The notes beneath the pieces are model-generated. The model saw only the letters and a program-made list of their open reading frames with translations. It searched no databases and was not told the origin of the DNA. This document shows, one piece after another, positions 21,435 to 32,500 of a stretch of DNA of 64,000 nucleotides. Each line of letters opens with the position of its first letter. Within the stretch, counting starts at the first letter, position 1. The position numbers were made by a program, and so were the translations under genes. Source of the DNA: Dipteris shenzhenensis (taxonomy: Eukaryota; Polypodiophyta; Polypodiopsida; Gleicheniales); assembly GCA_047967505.1 (NCBI GenBank), contig CM106541.1; one strand, given 5' to 3'.

Positions 21435-21717
21435 TGTTGGAACAGTGTAGATAATGAGGCAAATGTTTAGGCACACTGAACAACACTTTATTCATGAGTG
21501 GTTACATATATAGGCAACTGCCTTCATATTGGTAGATCCCAGATCCACAATCATCTCCCTTATTATCTCAATCAATCACCTCCTATGATCACTCACTCAT
21601 CACACCAACCTGGCACACCTAACTAGAACCTTCTAGCACACCTACACTCATACACTTCTTGCATAGAACTCTAAGCCCATAGGCACACACACACACACAC
21701 ATCAATTTGCCCCTTCA
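21435..21717 (-). repeat. 5' LTR of the non-autonomous element
   Basis: A 283-bp partner of 19671-19951. The initiator-tRNA primer-binding site lies immediately to its left on the plus map, which fixes the orientation. Confidence 0.9.
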
Positions 21718-22557
21718 ACATAGGCCAAAAATTCGAGTTGGGCAGTGGGAATTGTACCTTGCACGCTCTGCGTAGTCCTGACGACCTCCCTAAGTCCTCA
21801 CAGAGACACAATCAATGGAGTATAAATGTGCAATAGGAGTGTGGTGATTGGAATAGCGACGCTCAATACACTGCCTGTGCTTAGTGTTTATGCGACAAAG
21901 GACAGCATGATAGTAGCATTCGGCTAAAGTTCTAAAAATCGCAGTGCTCTTGACAGAGGGATTCTTGAATAGTCATCTACAAGCCCAGCCTTGTACGTGA
22001 GCCCATACTCACAGCCATTTCAAGAGACAAGCTGTTGCTACTACATGTGGCACATAGCTTAGCTATTCCCTCAAATCTGCAAGCCTGAGCGATGGCACAA
22101 AGTTCAAAAATGAAGAAGGTGAGATCAACACAAATGCAAGGATCTTCAAGGGCATAGGAAACCACAATGTGCCACATCATCTAAGGTCTTTTGACCTTTA
22201 GAAAAAGCCACATCAGCACCCTCTTTTTACACCTCTCATCTCTAAGGTTCTTTTTTCCACCACTAAGGACTTAAAAAGCTATCTCATCTTTCCTAAAGGC
22301 CCCTAACTCTTCCAACCTCCTTAGCCTCACCATAACTAAGGAAAGGAAACTAAACGCGGTATTTCAGAGTTCGAGATTGAGGGAAGCAAAAGAGCAAGAT
22401 CAGGAAGTGAGATTGTGAATTAAAGAGCACGAGGACGCATCAATTTCAAAGACATATCCAAAACCTCGAACAAATATCAGGGAAGTGGGCATCATATTTT
22501 TCTCTTTTGACATAAAGCGCTTTGCTTTATAATTTTTGAAAAATACACATCTTTAAA
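21718..22557. other. No gene; continuation of the interrupted older element and a gypsy leader
   Basis: The sequence resumes the region interrupted at 19671, then passes into AT-rich DNA leading to a gypsy gag start at 22558. Only shadow ORFs were seen. Confidence 0.45.
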
Positions 22558-23184
22558 ATGGCAACTCCAAAAAGAGATGATATGGTTAGAGAGATGGAGG
22601 AAAGGGCTAGAAAAGGAAAAGCGATAGTTGGAGAGGAAACACGAGGAGGTACAAATTGAAACTCAAGAGGATAACATGGAAATGGAGGACATAGACTACG
22701 GTGATTATGGAATTCCGTATACGAAATTCACTTAACTTGAAACTCCAATGCAAAATATAGAAACACAGCTAGGAGTTATCAGTGATATATTAAAAACCCT
22801 AGCTAAAGCTATAACTAAGTTAGCCGTTTCTCAATCGGTAACTATTACAAAAAAATCACTGATTCCTCCTAATCAAGTTGAGAGGTCCACCTCTCGACTT
22901 ACAGAAACCTCTAACATCCTTAAGGACTTGAAACCGCCAATTTTCAATGGGGAAGAAAAGGAGCGTAATAAAGATGTGATTAATACGTTCTTGCAAAAGT
23001 GGCAAGACTTCCATCAACTCAAGAATACTCCTCCTGAAAATCAAGTTGTGGAAGCAAGTCTTTCCCTTGGAAATAAGGCCTATAAATGGTGGATGAGCCT
23101 GAGGGAAAATGATAGAATTCCTAGATATTGGGCTGGGTTTGAACAAGCCTTCCTAAAAGAGTTTTTACCAAAAAATGAATTAGC
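22558..23184 (+). pseudogene. Ty3/gypsy gag N-terminal relic
   Basis: ATG at 22558 opens a gag-like frame (MATPKRDDMVREMEERARKG). A frameshift near 22640 and a stop near 22735 follow, and the main frame resumes at 22748. The core KPPIFNGEEKERNKDV with FLQKWQDFHQL, YKWWMSL and FEQAFLKEFLPKNE is the retrotransposon-gag capsid pattern. The relic stops abruptly at about 23184, where it meets pol sequence of opposite orientation. Confidence 0.75.
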
Positions 23185-23570
23185 ATGGGGTTTACAAACA
23201 GGGGTAGACCCATGAATTAAATCTATTTTATGATCTACTTCTCTCTCAGGTGGTAAACCATCAGGTAAATCAGACGAAAAAACATCTTTAAATTCCAACA
23301 TTAAATCATTGAAATAAGATTTATATTATAAAAAACAATATTACTTCTTTCCGATGCAGAAGACAAAATCACCAATAAAAGTAAGTTCATAGAGATATAC
23401 CTCACATTCTTCTTGGTGTAGTAGTTGTTCCAATTCCATCGAACAAATAAGAGGAGAGTTAGGCACATCATATTCTCCTTGAATCTGGAAGGCTCTACCA
23501 TCTTTTTCAAACAGGGGAAAAGTTTTTTGTGAGCTTTTTGTCTTGAGCTTTTAAGCAAAATTTGCGAGCT
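23185..23570 (-). pseudogene. Ty3/gypsy pol fragment (protease-RT linker and RT start)
   Basis: The minus-strand frames read DGRAFQIQGEYDVPNSPL and MELEQLLHQEECE, then a stop and frame change, then FKDVFSSDLPDGLPPE, VDHKIDLIHGSTPV and CKPH. This is the standard linker leading into gypsy reverse transcriptase. It abuts the plus-strand gag relic head to head at about 23184. Confidence 0.75.
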
Positions 23571-24989
23571 TCTTTTAGATCCCCAATCACACCACCCTTA
23601 ACCCAACACACACACACACACACACGCCCCAACTCTATTTAGATGTGGATAAAAATATCCCAACTCCAAAGAGACCAAGAATCCTACATTAAAGGAATGA
23701 AAATTTTCATGAAAAGTGTGCAACCTTTTTTCACGCATTGCACTTAGTTCTTTAGCCATATCTATAGATTACATGAAGACATTAAATTTTTCTATATAAA
23801 TCCTAGAGATACCTTTATGTGTATATATCAATTTCTCTATACTCACCATGGTCAAGATATCAAGGGTATTAAAAATATATATTTATAGCCTAAATCCCTT
23901 GTAAATAATCCAAGATTTTTATACACACATAATTTATCATTTTAAACACTAGAAATGAGCTCAAAATCCCCAAAAAACCCTAAAAACGAATGTAAACATA
24001 GGTAGCTTTCAAAAACCACATGGGAAAAAACTGCACTTGCAAGGTCCGACCAGCTCAGACTCTAGCCTACCTTGCAGGTACACTTTTTGGCCAGATGGGT
24101 TTTTGAAAAGTCATTAAAAAGGTACCCATGTTTACAGTTATTTCTAAGGTTTTGGGTCCTTTCTGAGCTCATTTAAGGTGTCAAAAATGCCAAATAATGC
24201 ATATATGAAAAGTTTTAGTTTCTTTCAAAGAAATTCGAGCTTCTAAATATTTTGTTTGATGATTAGTAGATATTTGTTCCATTTTGTAGTTATTTCTCAT
24301 TGAAACATTGAGATCTTCATTAGAGGCATCAATTTCAACGACTACATCATTACATTAAGGGAGCTCATCCATAGTCTTCATTATCATATATGTTGATGAT
24401 CCTGATCATGCTTGGATTGGATTAAGGGTGTTCCAACCCTTATTAATGGGTAAACTTTAATGTAATGACTGTTAGTAATGGTCATGGTGCATTGAGAATT
24501 TTGCTACCTTAATCCTTATTTCTAAAAGTATCATACACTACTTAGGAGTGTTAGTAATGGTCATGGTGCATTGAGATTTATGTTTTAAAAAAATTCGTCT
24601 ACGTTTATAAAATTTCATTAAATATACCAATAAAATGTCTCTAGGATTTGTATGCATAGAAGGGGGGTGTAAAAAAAGCTCACAAATTTTATTGACTTTT
24701 GTAAGAAGCTCGCGACAAAAAGCTCACTGAAAAATCACACCCAAACAAACATAATGGAGTTATTAAGATAACTCCGCTGTAAGCTATGCCCAAAACTATA
24801 CAACCATTCTCGACCAAGCACTACATCTGTTCGGTCGAGATGCATGATTTGGAAATACAAGTCATCCTGATAACCTTGAATATCCACCTCTACACATGTA
24901 TCATGGTGTCCCAAACCTTTTTATCACTTCACTTTGCCAAAGAGACCACATATTTATGGGCACTAGGACTCTCGAGTAATTTTAATTTC
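23571..24989. other. No supported gene; sequence within a broken gypsy element
   Basis: AT-rich, with a (CA)n run near 23608-23624 and a repeated short tract (TTAGTAATGGTCATGGTGCA at about 24470 and 24549). The two ends carry related text about AAGCTCACAAA/GAGCTTTTTG (23525-23565 and 24680-24730), possibly terminal parts of an insertion between gypsy protease and RT. Confidence 0.45.
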
Positions 24990-25765
24990 TTAACTAACGA
25001 GTAGTTCAAGAAATTGTGTTGCACTATCATTGACTGTCAGTCTTACTCTTTGCCCTTTAATTTTTCCTTGCATCCTCATTAAATCATGAGGACCAAAGGT
25101 GGGCTGCCACATTGCCGATGATAGACAGCACATGTGGGTGCTATCCTCATGATAGACCTCTACCTCAGTGTACTTTTTAGTACCATTAAGTGGCAACACT
25201 TGCATTGCATGTACTTGTTTTTGTGGAGGTCTATTTGGGGCTTTAGCTCCCGCTTGTTTATTTTTAGGGCAGTTCCAAGCAGCATGGTCTTTGTCCAAAC
25301 ATTTGAAGCAAATATTTTCTTGCTTGGCCCTTTCATAATCCTCTTTCTTCAAGAGAGGATAATTTTGTGTTTGAGGTTTCTTAGGTGGCACCTGAGGAAC
25401 CTCCTTCTTAAAGTACCCCTTCCTTTTCAAATTGGAAAAGTTGTTGAACTTTGAAACAAAACCTGTTTATTCTGAAGTTCCAACTTTAAATTTCCCTGTT
25501 GTATCATCATATATTTGGGCATAATTAATGGCTTCCTCAAAGGTTTTAGGAGAATTTCTTTGCACCTCAACCTTATAAGTGTCTTTGGTACCTCTCACGA
25601 AACCCCTTATCTTTTGGAATTCATCAATTCCCTTCAGCTTAAGGACTGCCTCCCTATAGCTCGCTATATACTAGACTAGAGTGTTTTTACCCATAGTGCA
25701 ATTGTCCCAATCCTCCCATATAGGCTTAGTCAAAAGGAGAAACGTGAGGTTTTCTTTGTCCTTGA
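24990..25765 (-). pseudogene. Ty3/gypsy gag C-terminus with zinc knuckle and protease start
   Basis: The minus strand reads IRGFVRGTKDTYKVEV and FEEAINYAQIYDD (25510-25620), a frame change, then a CCHC knuckle CFKCLDKDHAAWNC and the protease lead-in GKIKGQRVRLTVNDSATQF, in which the catalytic DSGA is changed to NDSA. It plausibly belongs to the same element as the gag piece at 22558-23184 and the pol piece at 23185-23570. Confidence 0.75.
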
Positions 25766-27505
25766 TTTCTAAGATACTATGATTGTCTCTGTGGAAAGCT
25801 CTGAAACTGCTTCATGGTTTGGAACCCATTCCTTTTTCAAATAGCCAATATACAGTGTATTGTTATCGTGGTTCTCCTTCCTATGCCTTGGCTCATACCA
25901 TAGTGTTATAAATGTTGCAACTTTTCCCTTGTCATCCATGCTCATGTCCACCACTTTTGCAACCTAGAACTTAACATTCTCATGCTCATCGTCGTCGAAC
26001 TGCAACAAAATAGTGGATGTCTATGTCTACTTTTGGCATAAACTCTCTCTTCCTTGGACCACAATATGGACGTGGGAGTAGCGAATCAAACTCATTTTCA
26101 AAGACATCAAATGATGGGCGCAAGTCGTTACCAACATCTGGCCAAAATAAAGGCCGTTTTGCCTTGGCATCATCTGCTCACATTTTTTCAAGGTCCTTTA
26201 TCAATTGATAGGTCTTCTTAATTACAACAGCAGTGTGTTCCTTCCAAGAGGGCTTCCAATCAGGAGATCTACGAAGCTTTTCTTCTTTGTATGTAGTAAA
26301 AAAATTTAAGCCTTCTATTTCGCCTTTAGATTTCTCGTTGAATTCTTTTATAGGAGGCCATACTGGATGCATTTCTTTGCTCGGGATTGAAGTTAAGAGA
26401 GAGTAAGGTTCTTCGGGTTCCCATGTTATATCATGCGAATAGTGTTGCCACTGCATCACTGGTTTTTCATCCTTTAAGAAAAAGCAAAAGTAGTGTGGAG
26501 CGCTATGACCGCAACCATGGAGCATACTATACCTTCCTTGCGGCCACCAAATTGCCTCCCACATTTTCTTATCAAGTCATCTATCATCTCCATGTCCTTG
26601 TGTTTTAGCTCTCTTAAGACTGTGCTAAAAACCTGATCGATATCCTCATGTGTGTGTCCAACCAACAAAAATCCAACTTCAATCTCATTGAAGATTCGAT
26701 GAGCGATTAGCATTAAGTAAAATGCAAAAAAGAGTACATTCTCATTCTCTCGTCCGCAATTCTTTGCTGGTATTCTCAAATTTGCTAGTAGGTGATCATT
26801 TTATGCATGTACACTCTGAATTGCCTTCATAACTGATGTTACAATTTGATTGCTATCATGTAGATGCAAGGAATCAATCCATATGTCTGCAAAAAACATA
26901 AATCCATGCACTAGCACTCCACATAGATGTGTCTTCAAAAAGTATTTTCCTTATAGCTTAGGTGGAGTATTTATGAATCGAGGTAATGTTGTTGTGTTCT
27001 GATCCATACCATTTACAATAATGCACATGTACTCATTTGGATGAGAAATAGCTTTCTCCTTCCAAAATGCATATTTTAGTCTTGAATGTTGAACTAGTCC
27101 ATGATGAAATTCTCTTTTTTTTTTTGTATGATTTTCTTTGTTCTGGAGATGTTGCACTCTCAAGTGCTCGCTTTAGATCATCACAATCATTGCACTTTGA
27201 CATTTTTTACCCTTTTGGGATTTCAACATGTATAAAGCTCTTCTTCCAAAGAGTATACAAATTGTGAAAAGATGTCAGAGCATGCCCTCTTTGCCTCTGT
27301 GTTTCTCTAATAGACTTAAACACTTCTTTTTTGTCAAACCTATCAGAAGATGCATTTCAGATAGATGGACTTGAGGTAAAGCATTTTCATAAATGTAGTC
27401 TTTTAAAATTGCCATTGCCGAGACTGTTGAGGCTCTTGTTTTGGGCCTTCCTGTGTTTTCATAAATGTTAAACTTTACTCCATACTTCGCTTTGTTTTCC
27501 AAATC
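25766..27505 (-). pseudogene. DUF7869-type protein pseudogene
   Basis: On the minus strand, ordered pieces are GRPKTRASTVSAMAILKDYI (about 27410-27470), CIIVNGMDQNTTTLPRF (about 26980-27030), LCGVLVHGFMFFADIWID, then NCGRENENVLFFAFYLM and the hallmark GFLLVGHTHEDIDQVFS (about 26650-26700). A C-terminal part follows with DITWEPEEPYSLL, FMPKVDIDIHYF and KVATFITLWYEP. This matches the plant and animal family I know as DUF7869, of unknown and possibly transposon-related function. Stops (for example between TPPKL and GKYFL, and after QSVHA) and frame changes near 26550 and 25980 show decay. The downstream end runs into the gypsy relic at about 25766. Confidence 0.7.
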
Positions 27506-27980
27506 CTAGTATGTGCCATGTGATAATCCTGTAGTAATGCGATATGCATTATTGCAAATACTTTTTCCATTTTATGAGGCTTTATCTAATGTTCAAAGTT
27601 TGGCTTTTTCGTCTCATTTTCCAGAAAGCAAGAGAGCCTTATGAGTAGGTATTCATTTCTTTTGCTCCCTCTTCTTTGTCACACCTATTCTCTCCATCCC
27701 TTGATGTCAAGTAAGTTAATGGAATGCATACAACTTCGCTTGCAACATGTAGATCGCATTGCTTTTAGCATAACATCTTCATTCAATACTCTTATTCTCT
27801 TTGGTTGCTTTTCTACATCTGCCTAGACTCGCTTTCTTTTCATGCATATGTATGTCCGTTTCTTCTATATGTTTGTACAGTTCTCCTTATCAAATTTATC
27901 TGTCACTTTATTTTCATGGGATGTTGCATCATCTTATTACAATCAAAGTCAAATACCGAATAGTCCTTTGTTGGTTTCTT
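27506..27980. other. No independent gene; duplicated tail of the acidic-repeat ORF
   Basis: The minus-strand phrase KDYSVFDFD occurs at about 27955 and again at about 28090, so the end of the adjacent ORF is partially duplicated here. The rest is T-rich. Confidence 0.45.
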
Positions 27981-28888
27981 CTATACATCCAAGTTTTTGA
28001 AAATTATACACTTCTCCCCGTTGAATTTATTTATCACCATGTTTTCATGGGATGTTGCATTGTTTATCTTATCACTGTCAAAGTCAAATACCGAATAGTC
28101 CTTTGTTGATTTCATTCTTATCCTTGAAGTAATATTTGGACCATTTGAGTCAATATCCATGTCGTCCATGTTTGATAAGCCAACACTTTCAAACTCTTTA
28201 TGCTCCTTGACAATGTGTATGAATTCATCCACTCTAGATGAGACATCACTTCTTAAACCTTTTGTTTTATTATTGGTACCAACAATGAACTCATCCACTG
28301 CTGACAAGATCTCACTTTTATAGTTAAGTGCATTGAAATCATCCAAGTTTGAGGAGACAACACAAATGATATCTTTATCTTTCTCGACATGAGTATATTC
28401 ATCGACTCCATATAAGACATTGCTTCTGTAGTCTTTTGCCTTCAAGGTACCATTGAACTCACCAATGATATCTTTATCTTTCTTGATGTGTGTGAATTTA
28501 TCGACTCGAGATAAGACATCGCTTTTGAAGTCTTTTACCTTCACAGTACCACTGAACTCATCCACTCCTGATAAGATGTCACTTCTCTAGAGGATTGCAT
28601 TAAAATCATCTAATTCTGAGAGACAACACTTTTGATGCCTTTGCCTTTCTCAATATGCAAAAAATCATCCACTCCTGAGCAGGCATTGCTTATGAATTCT
28701 TTATCTTTCTCGGTATCAATGAACTCATCCACTCCTAATAAGATGTCACTTCTATACTTGAGTTCATTGAAATCATCCACGTCTAAAGGGACAAAGCTTG
28801 GCTTGTAGGCATATTCTTTAAGTCCTTTGAAATTGTAGTATACTCTATCTTTGTCATTGAAAACCACATGTCTCTTTTTAATCTTCAA
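27981..28888 (-). pseudogene. Acidic internally repeated ORFs, unknown family
   Basis: Two minus-strand frames (28610-28888 and 27981-28565), separated by stops near 28590, share an imperfect repeat. Each unit looks like DDFNALKYRSDILSGVDEF followed by a charged linker such as HIEKDKDI. At least five units are recognisable (VDEFIDTEKDKE, VDKFTHIKKDKD, VDEYTHVEKDKD, VDEFIVGTNNK, VDEFIHIVKEHKE). The sequence is acidic, without membrane segments or cysteine motifs. It lies just upstream of the DUF7869 relic in the same orientation and may be its N-terminal part. I do not recognise it. Confidence 0.5.
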
Positions 28889-29049
28889 AAACTACATGCT
28901 CAATCTCAAATATTTTCCTTCCTCATAATAGGACCATCCAACGATGTGTTATCATCATACCATCATTAGTAACTTTTACAATCCTCATCTTTGTAAATGA
29001 CCACTAATCCCAGTGTTCAAACCCCAAAACTTTACCTTTCACTGTGTTT

Positions 29050-29412
29050 TTATTTGCAAATGATATCATTTGCAAAATATCTCCCACACTAAAATCTTAA
29101 AGAATTGCACTTTCTATTCCCAATGATATGTCTTGGATAAGTCTCATCTCTATTCCATGCACAATAAATGATTTATTGAAAACATTATAAGGCATAACAT
29201 CTCCAAGTACTTCCACATCTCCCCACTTATGCTTTAGCTCAACACGTGCACTAGAATCTTTGATACAATAACTGCAACCTTATCTTCACCACGTCTTTGA
29301 AAGTGACAAAAAGAATTTGGATCACTATTGTGGATTGTAGCAAATGCAACTACTTCTCTTTGGCAACATAATATCACCTCCATCCAAGGAATGAAATCTG
29401 TTGCCATCTTCC
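29050..29412 (-). pseudogene. Broken exon-like segment upstream of the acidic-repeat ORF
   Basis: A possible acceptor (TTGTTCTACAG) precedes a minus-strand frame from 29412 reading MATDFIPWMEVI and DPNSFCHFQRRGEDKVAVIV. After a frameshift near 29255 it continues with ARVELKHKWGDVEVLGDV and FNKSFIVHGIEMRL. It is probably a 5' part of the same decayed minus-strand gene. Family unknown. Confidence 0.4.
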
Positions 29413-29599
29413 TGTAGAACAAATATATAAAATATTAGTCTCTTTTGAATATTTTTTCTATTAGTTGTAACTTTTTATTAAATTAATCTCTTTTATTTTA
29501 CTTTTACTTTATTTTATTAAATTTTGATGGTAATACAAGGATACAAGCATTTAGCTAATAGAATCTCTAATTTAAATTTATGATTTTACTGTTTAGAAT

Positions 29600-32500
29600 T
29601 ATAAAAAATAGTATGTGGTGTGGCCTACGATAAGTACTTGTTCAGATAACACATCTAGGAGCGTGTTTTTTAATGGATGTGCATCACGCTGAGGCAAAAA
29701 CGGTGTTTAGACCATGCAAAGCATATCAAATGGGCACAATACTTTGCATGCGCCTAAACCTAGGTGGTATATACTCGCACGCAAAGTCATGCACCCATCC
29801 CATAAGTACTTGTTCTGATAACACACTTGGGAGCGCGTTTTTTGACGATTGTGCATAACACTAGGAGCAAAATGGTGTGTATAATGTGTCATCGACCAAG
29901 CATAGCATATTTGATGACCAAGCATAGCATATTTGATGGACGCACCTTAACCTAGGTGTTATTGAGTTGCATGCACTGTGTTGCACCCAATTAATAAGTA
30001 CTTGCTGGAATAACACACTTAGGAGCACGGATGTGAATCACACTAAGCCAAAAACAATGTTTAATGCTTAATCGACAATGCAAAGCCTATTCGATGGGCA
30101 CAATACTTTGCACGCACCTCAACCTAGGTGGTATTGAGTTCCATGCAATGTGTTGTGCCCATCTGATAAGTACTTGTTGGAATAACACACGTAGGAGAGT
30201 ATTTTTTTACAGATGTGAATCACACTTAGCAAAAAATGGTGTTTAATGCTTAATCGACAATGCAAAGCCTATCCAATGGGTACAATACTTTGCATGCACC
30301 TCAACCTAGGTGGTATTTACTTCCATGCAAAGTGACGCACCCATCCCATAAGTTCTTGTTCGCATAACACACCTGGGAGCACGTTTTTTTAGAGTTGTGC
30401 ATAACATTAGGGGAAAAACATAGCATAATGTGTGATCGAGCATACAAAGCATATCCGATGGGCACAATACTTTGCATGCACCTCAACCTAGGTCGTATTG
30501 AGTTACATGCACTGATCCGATAAGTACTTGTTGGAATAACATACCTTGTGCATGACACTAAGGCAAAAATGGAGTTTAATGCTTGGTCAACCATGCAAAT
30601 CATATCTGATGGACACAATACTTTGTACATGCATCTATTCAGGTGGTGTTGACCTGCATGCAAAGTGGCACATCCATCCCATAAGTACTTGTTCGGATAA
30701 CAGACCTGGGAGCGCATTTTTTAACAGTGGTGCATAACACTAGGAGGAAAATGATGTATAATGTGTGATCAAGCATGCAAATCATATCCGACCGATGGAC
30801 ACAATACTTTGCATTCATATCAACTTAAATGGTATTGACTTGGGTGTAAAGTGGCACGCCCATCCGATAAGTACTTATTCGGATAACACACCTAAGAGCG
30901 TGTTTTTTTACAGATGTGAATCACACTGAGCCAAAAATAATATTTAATGCTTAAAAATGCAAAGCCTATCCGATGGGCACAATACTTTACACACACTTCA
31001 AACTAGGTGGTGTATACTTGCATGCAAAGTGACGTGCCCATCCCATAAATTCTTGTTTACATAACACACCTGAGAGCGCGTTTTTTTAGAGTTGTGCATA
31101 ACACTAAGGGGAAAACGGAGCATAGTGCGTGATCAAGCATGCAAAGCATATCTGATGGGCACAATACTTTGCACAAACCTCAACCTAGGTGGTATTGAGT
31201 TACATGCAATGTGGCACACTAATTCGATAAGTACTTTTAGAATAACCTAGGACAATCTTCTTTTATACTTGTGCATGACACTAAGGCAAAAATGGAGTCT
31301 AATTCTTGGTCGATCATGCAAATCATATCTGATGGACACAATACTTTGTACATACATCTATTCAAGTGGTATTGACCTGCATGCAAAGTGGCATATCCAT
31401 CCCATAAGTACTTGTTTGGTAACATATCTGGGAGTGCGTTTTTTTACGGTGGTGCAGAACACTAGGAGAAAAACGATGTATAATGTGTGATCGAGCATGC
31501 AAATCATATCCGATGGACACAATACTTTGCACTCATCTCAACCTAGATGGTATTGACTTGGGTTTAAAGTGGCACATCCATCCGATAAATACTTGTTTGG
31601 ATAACACACCTAGGAGTGTGTGTTTTACGGATGTGAATTACACTAAGCAAAAAACGGTATTTAATGCTTGATTGACAATGCAAAGCCTATCCAATGGGCA
31701 CAATACTTTGCAAGCGCCTCCACCTAGGTGGTATTTACATGCTTGAAAAGTGGCATGTCCATCCAATAAGTAGTTGTTCGAATAACACACCTAGGACCAT
31801 GTTTTTATATGGTTGTGCATGACACTAAGGCAAAAACGATGTTTAATTCTTGATCGACCATACAAATCATATCCGATGGGCACAATATTTTGCACACATA
31901 TCAAACTAGGTTGTATTGAGTTGCATGCAATGTGGCCCACTCATCCTTGGAATAACACACCTAGGACAATCTTTTTTTATGCTTGTGCATGACACTAAGG
32001 AAAAAACGGAGTTTAATGCTTGGTCGACCATGCAAATCATATCTGATGGACAAAATACTTTTCACATGCCTCTATTCAGGTGGTATTGATATGCATGCAA
32101 ATTGGCACACCCATTACATAAGTACTTGTTTGGATAACACACCTGGGAGCGCATTTTTTGACGATGGTGCATAACACTAGGAGAAAAACAATGTATAATG
32201 TGTGATAGACCATGCAAATCATATCTGATGGACACAAAACTTTTCACACGTCTCAACATATATGGTATTGACTTGGGTGCAAATTGGAGCATCCATACGA
32301 TAAGTACTTGTTCGGATAACACACCTGGGAGCATGTTTTTTATGGATGTGCATCACAGTGAGACAAAAACGCTATTTAATGCGAGAATCGACCATGCAAA
32401 ACATATCAAATGGGCACAATACTTTGCAAGTACCTCAAACTAGGTAATATTTACTTGCATATAAAGTGGTGCACTTGGGAGCACGTTTTTTGATAACACA

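Larger units (their letters stand above)
19671..21717 (-). mobile_element. Non-autonomous 2.05-kb LTR retrotransposon with one private ORF
   Basis: Direct repeats 19671-19951 and 21435-21717 begin TGTTGGAACAG and end CCCCTTCA on the plus strand and are nearly identical. The element lies on the minus strand: the reverse complement of TGGTATCAGAGCC at 21420-21432 abuts the right LTR, and a purine tract (minus ATGAGGGGGAA, plus 19952-19962) abuts the left LTR. Flanking pentamers ATATA (19666-19670) and ACATA (21718-21722) differ by one base, so they are a likely target-site duplication. Between the LTRs there is no gag, protease, integrase or RT, only a long leader and a 154-codon ORF. It sits inside the older copia element. 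Confidence 0.88.
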
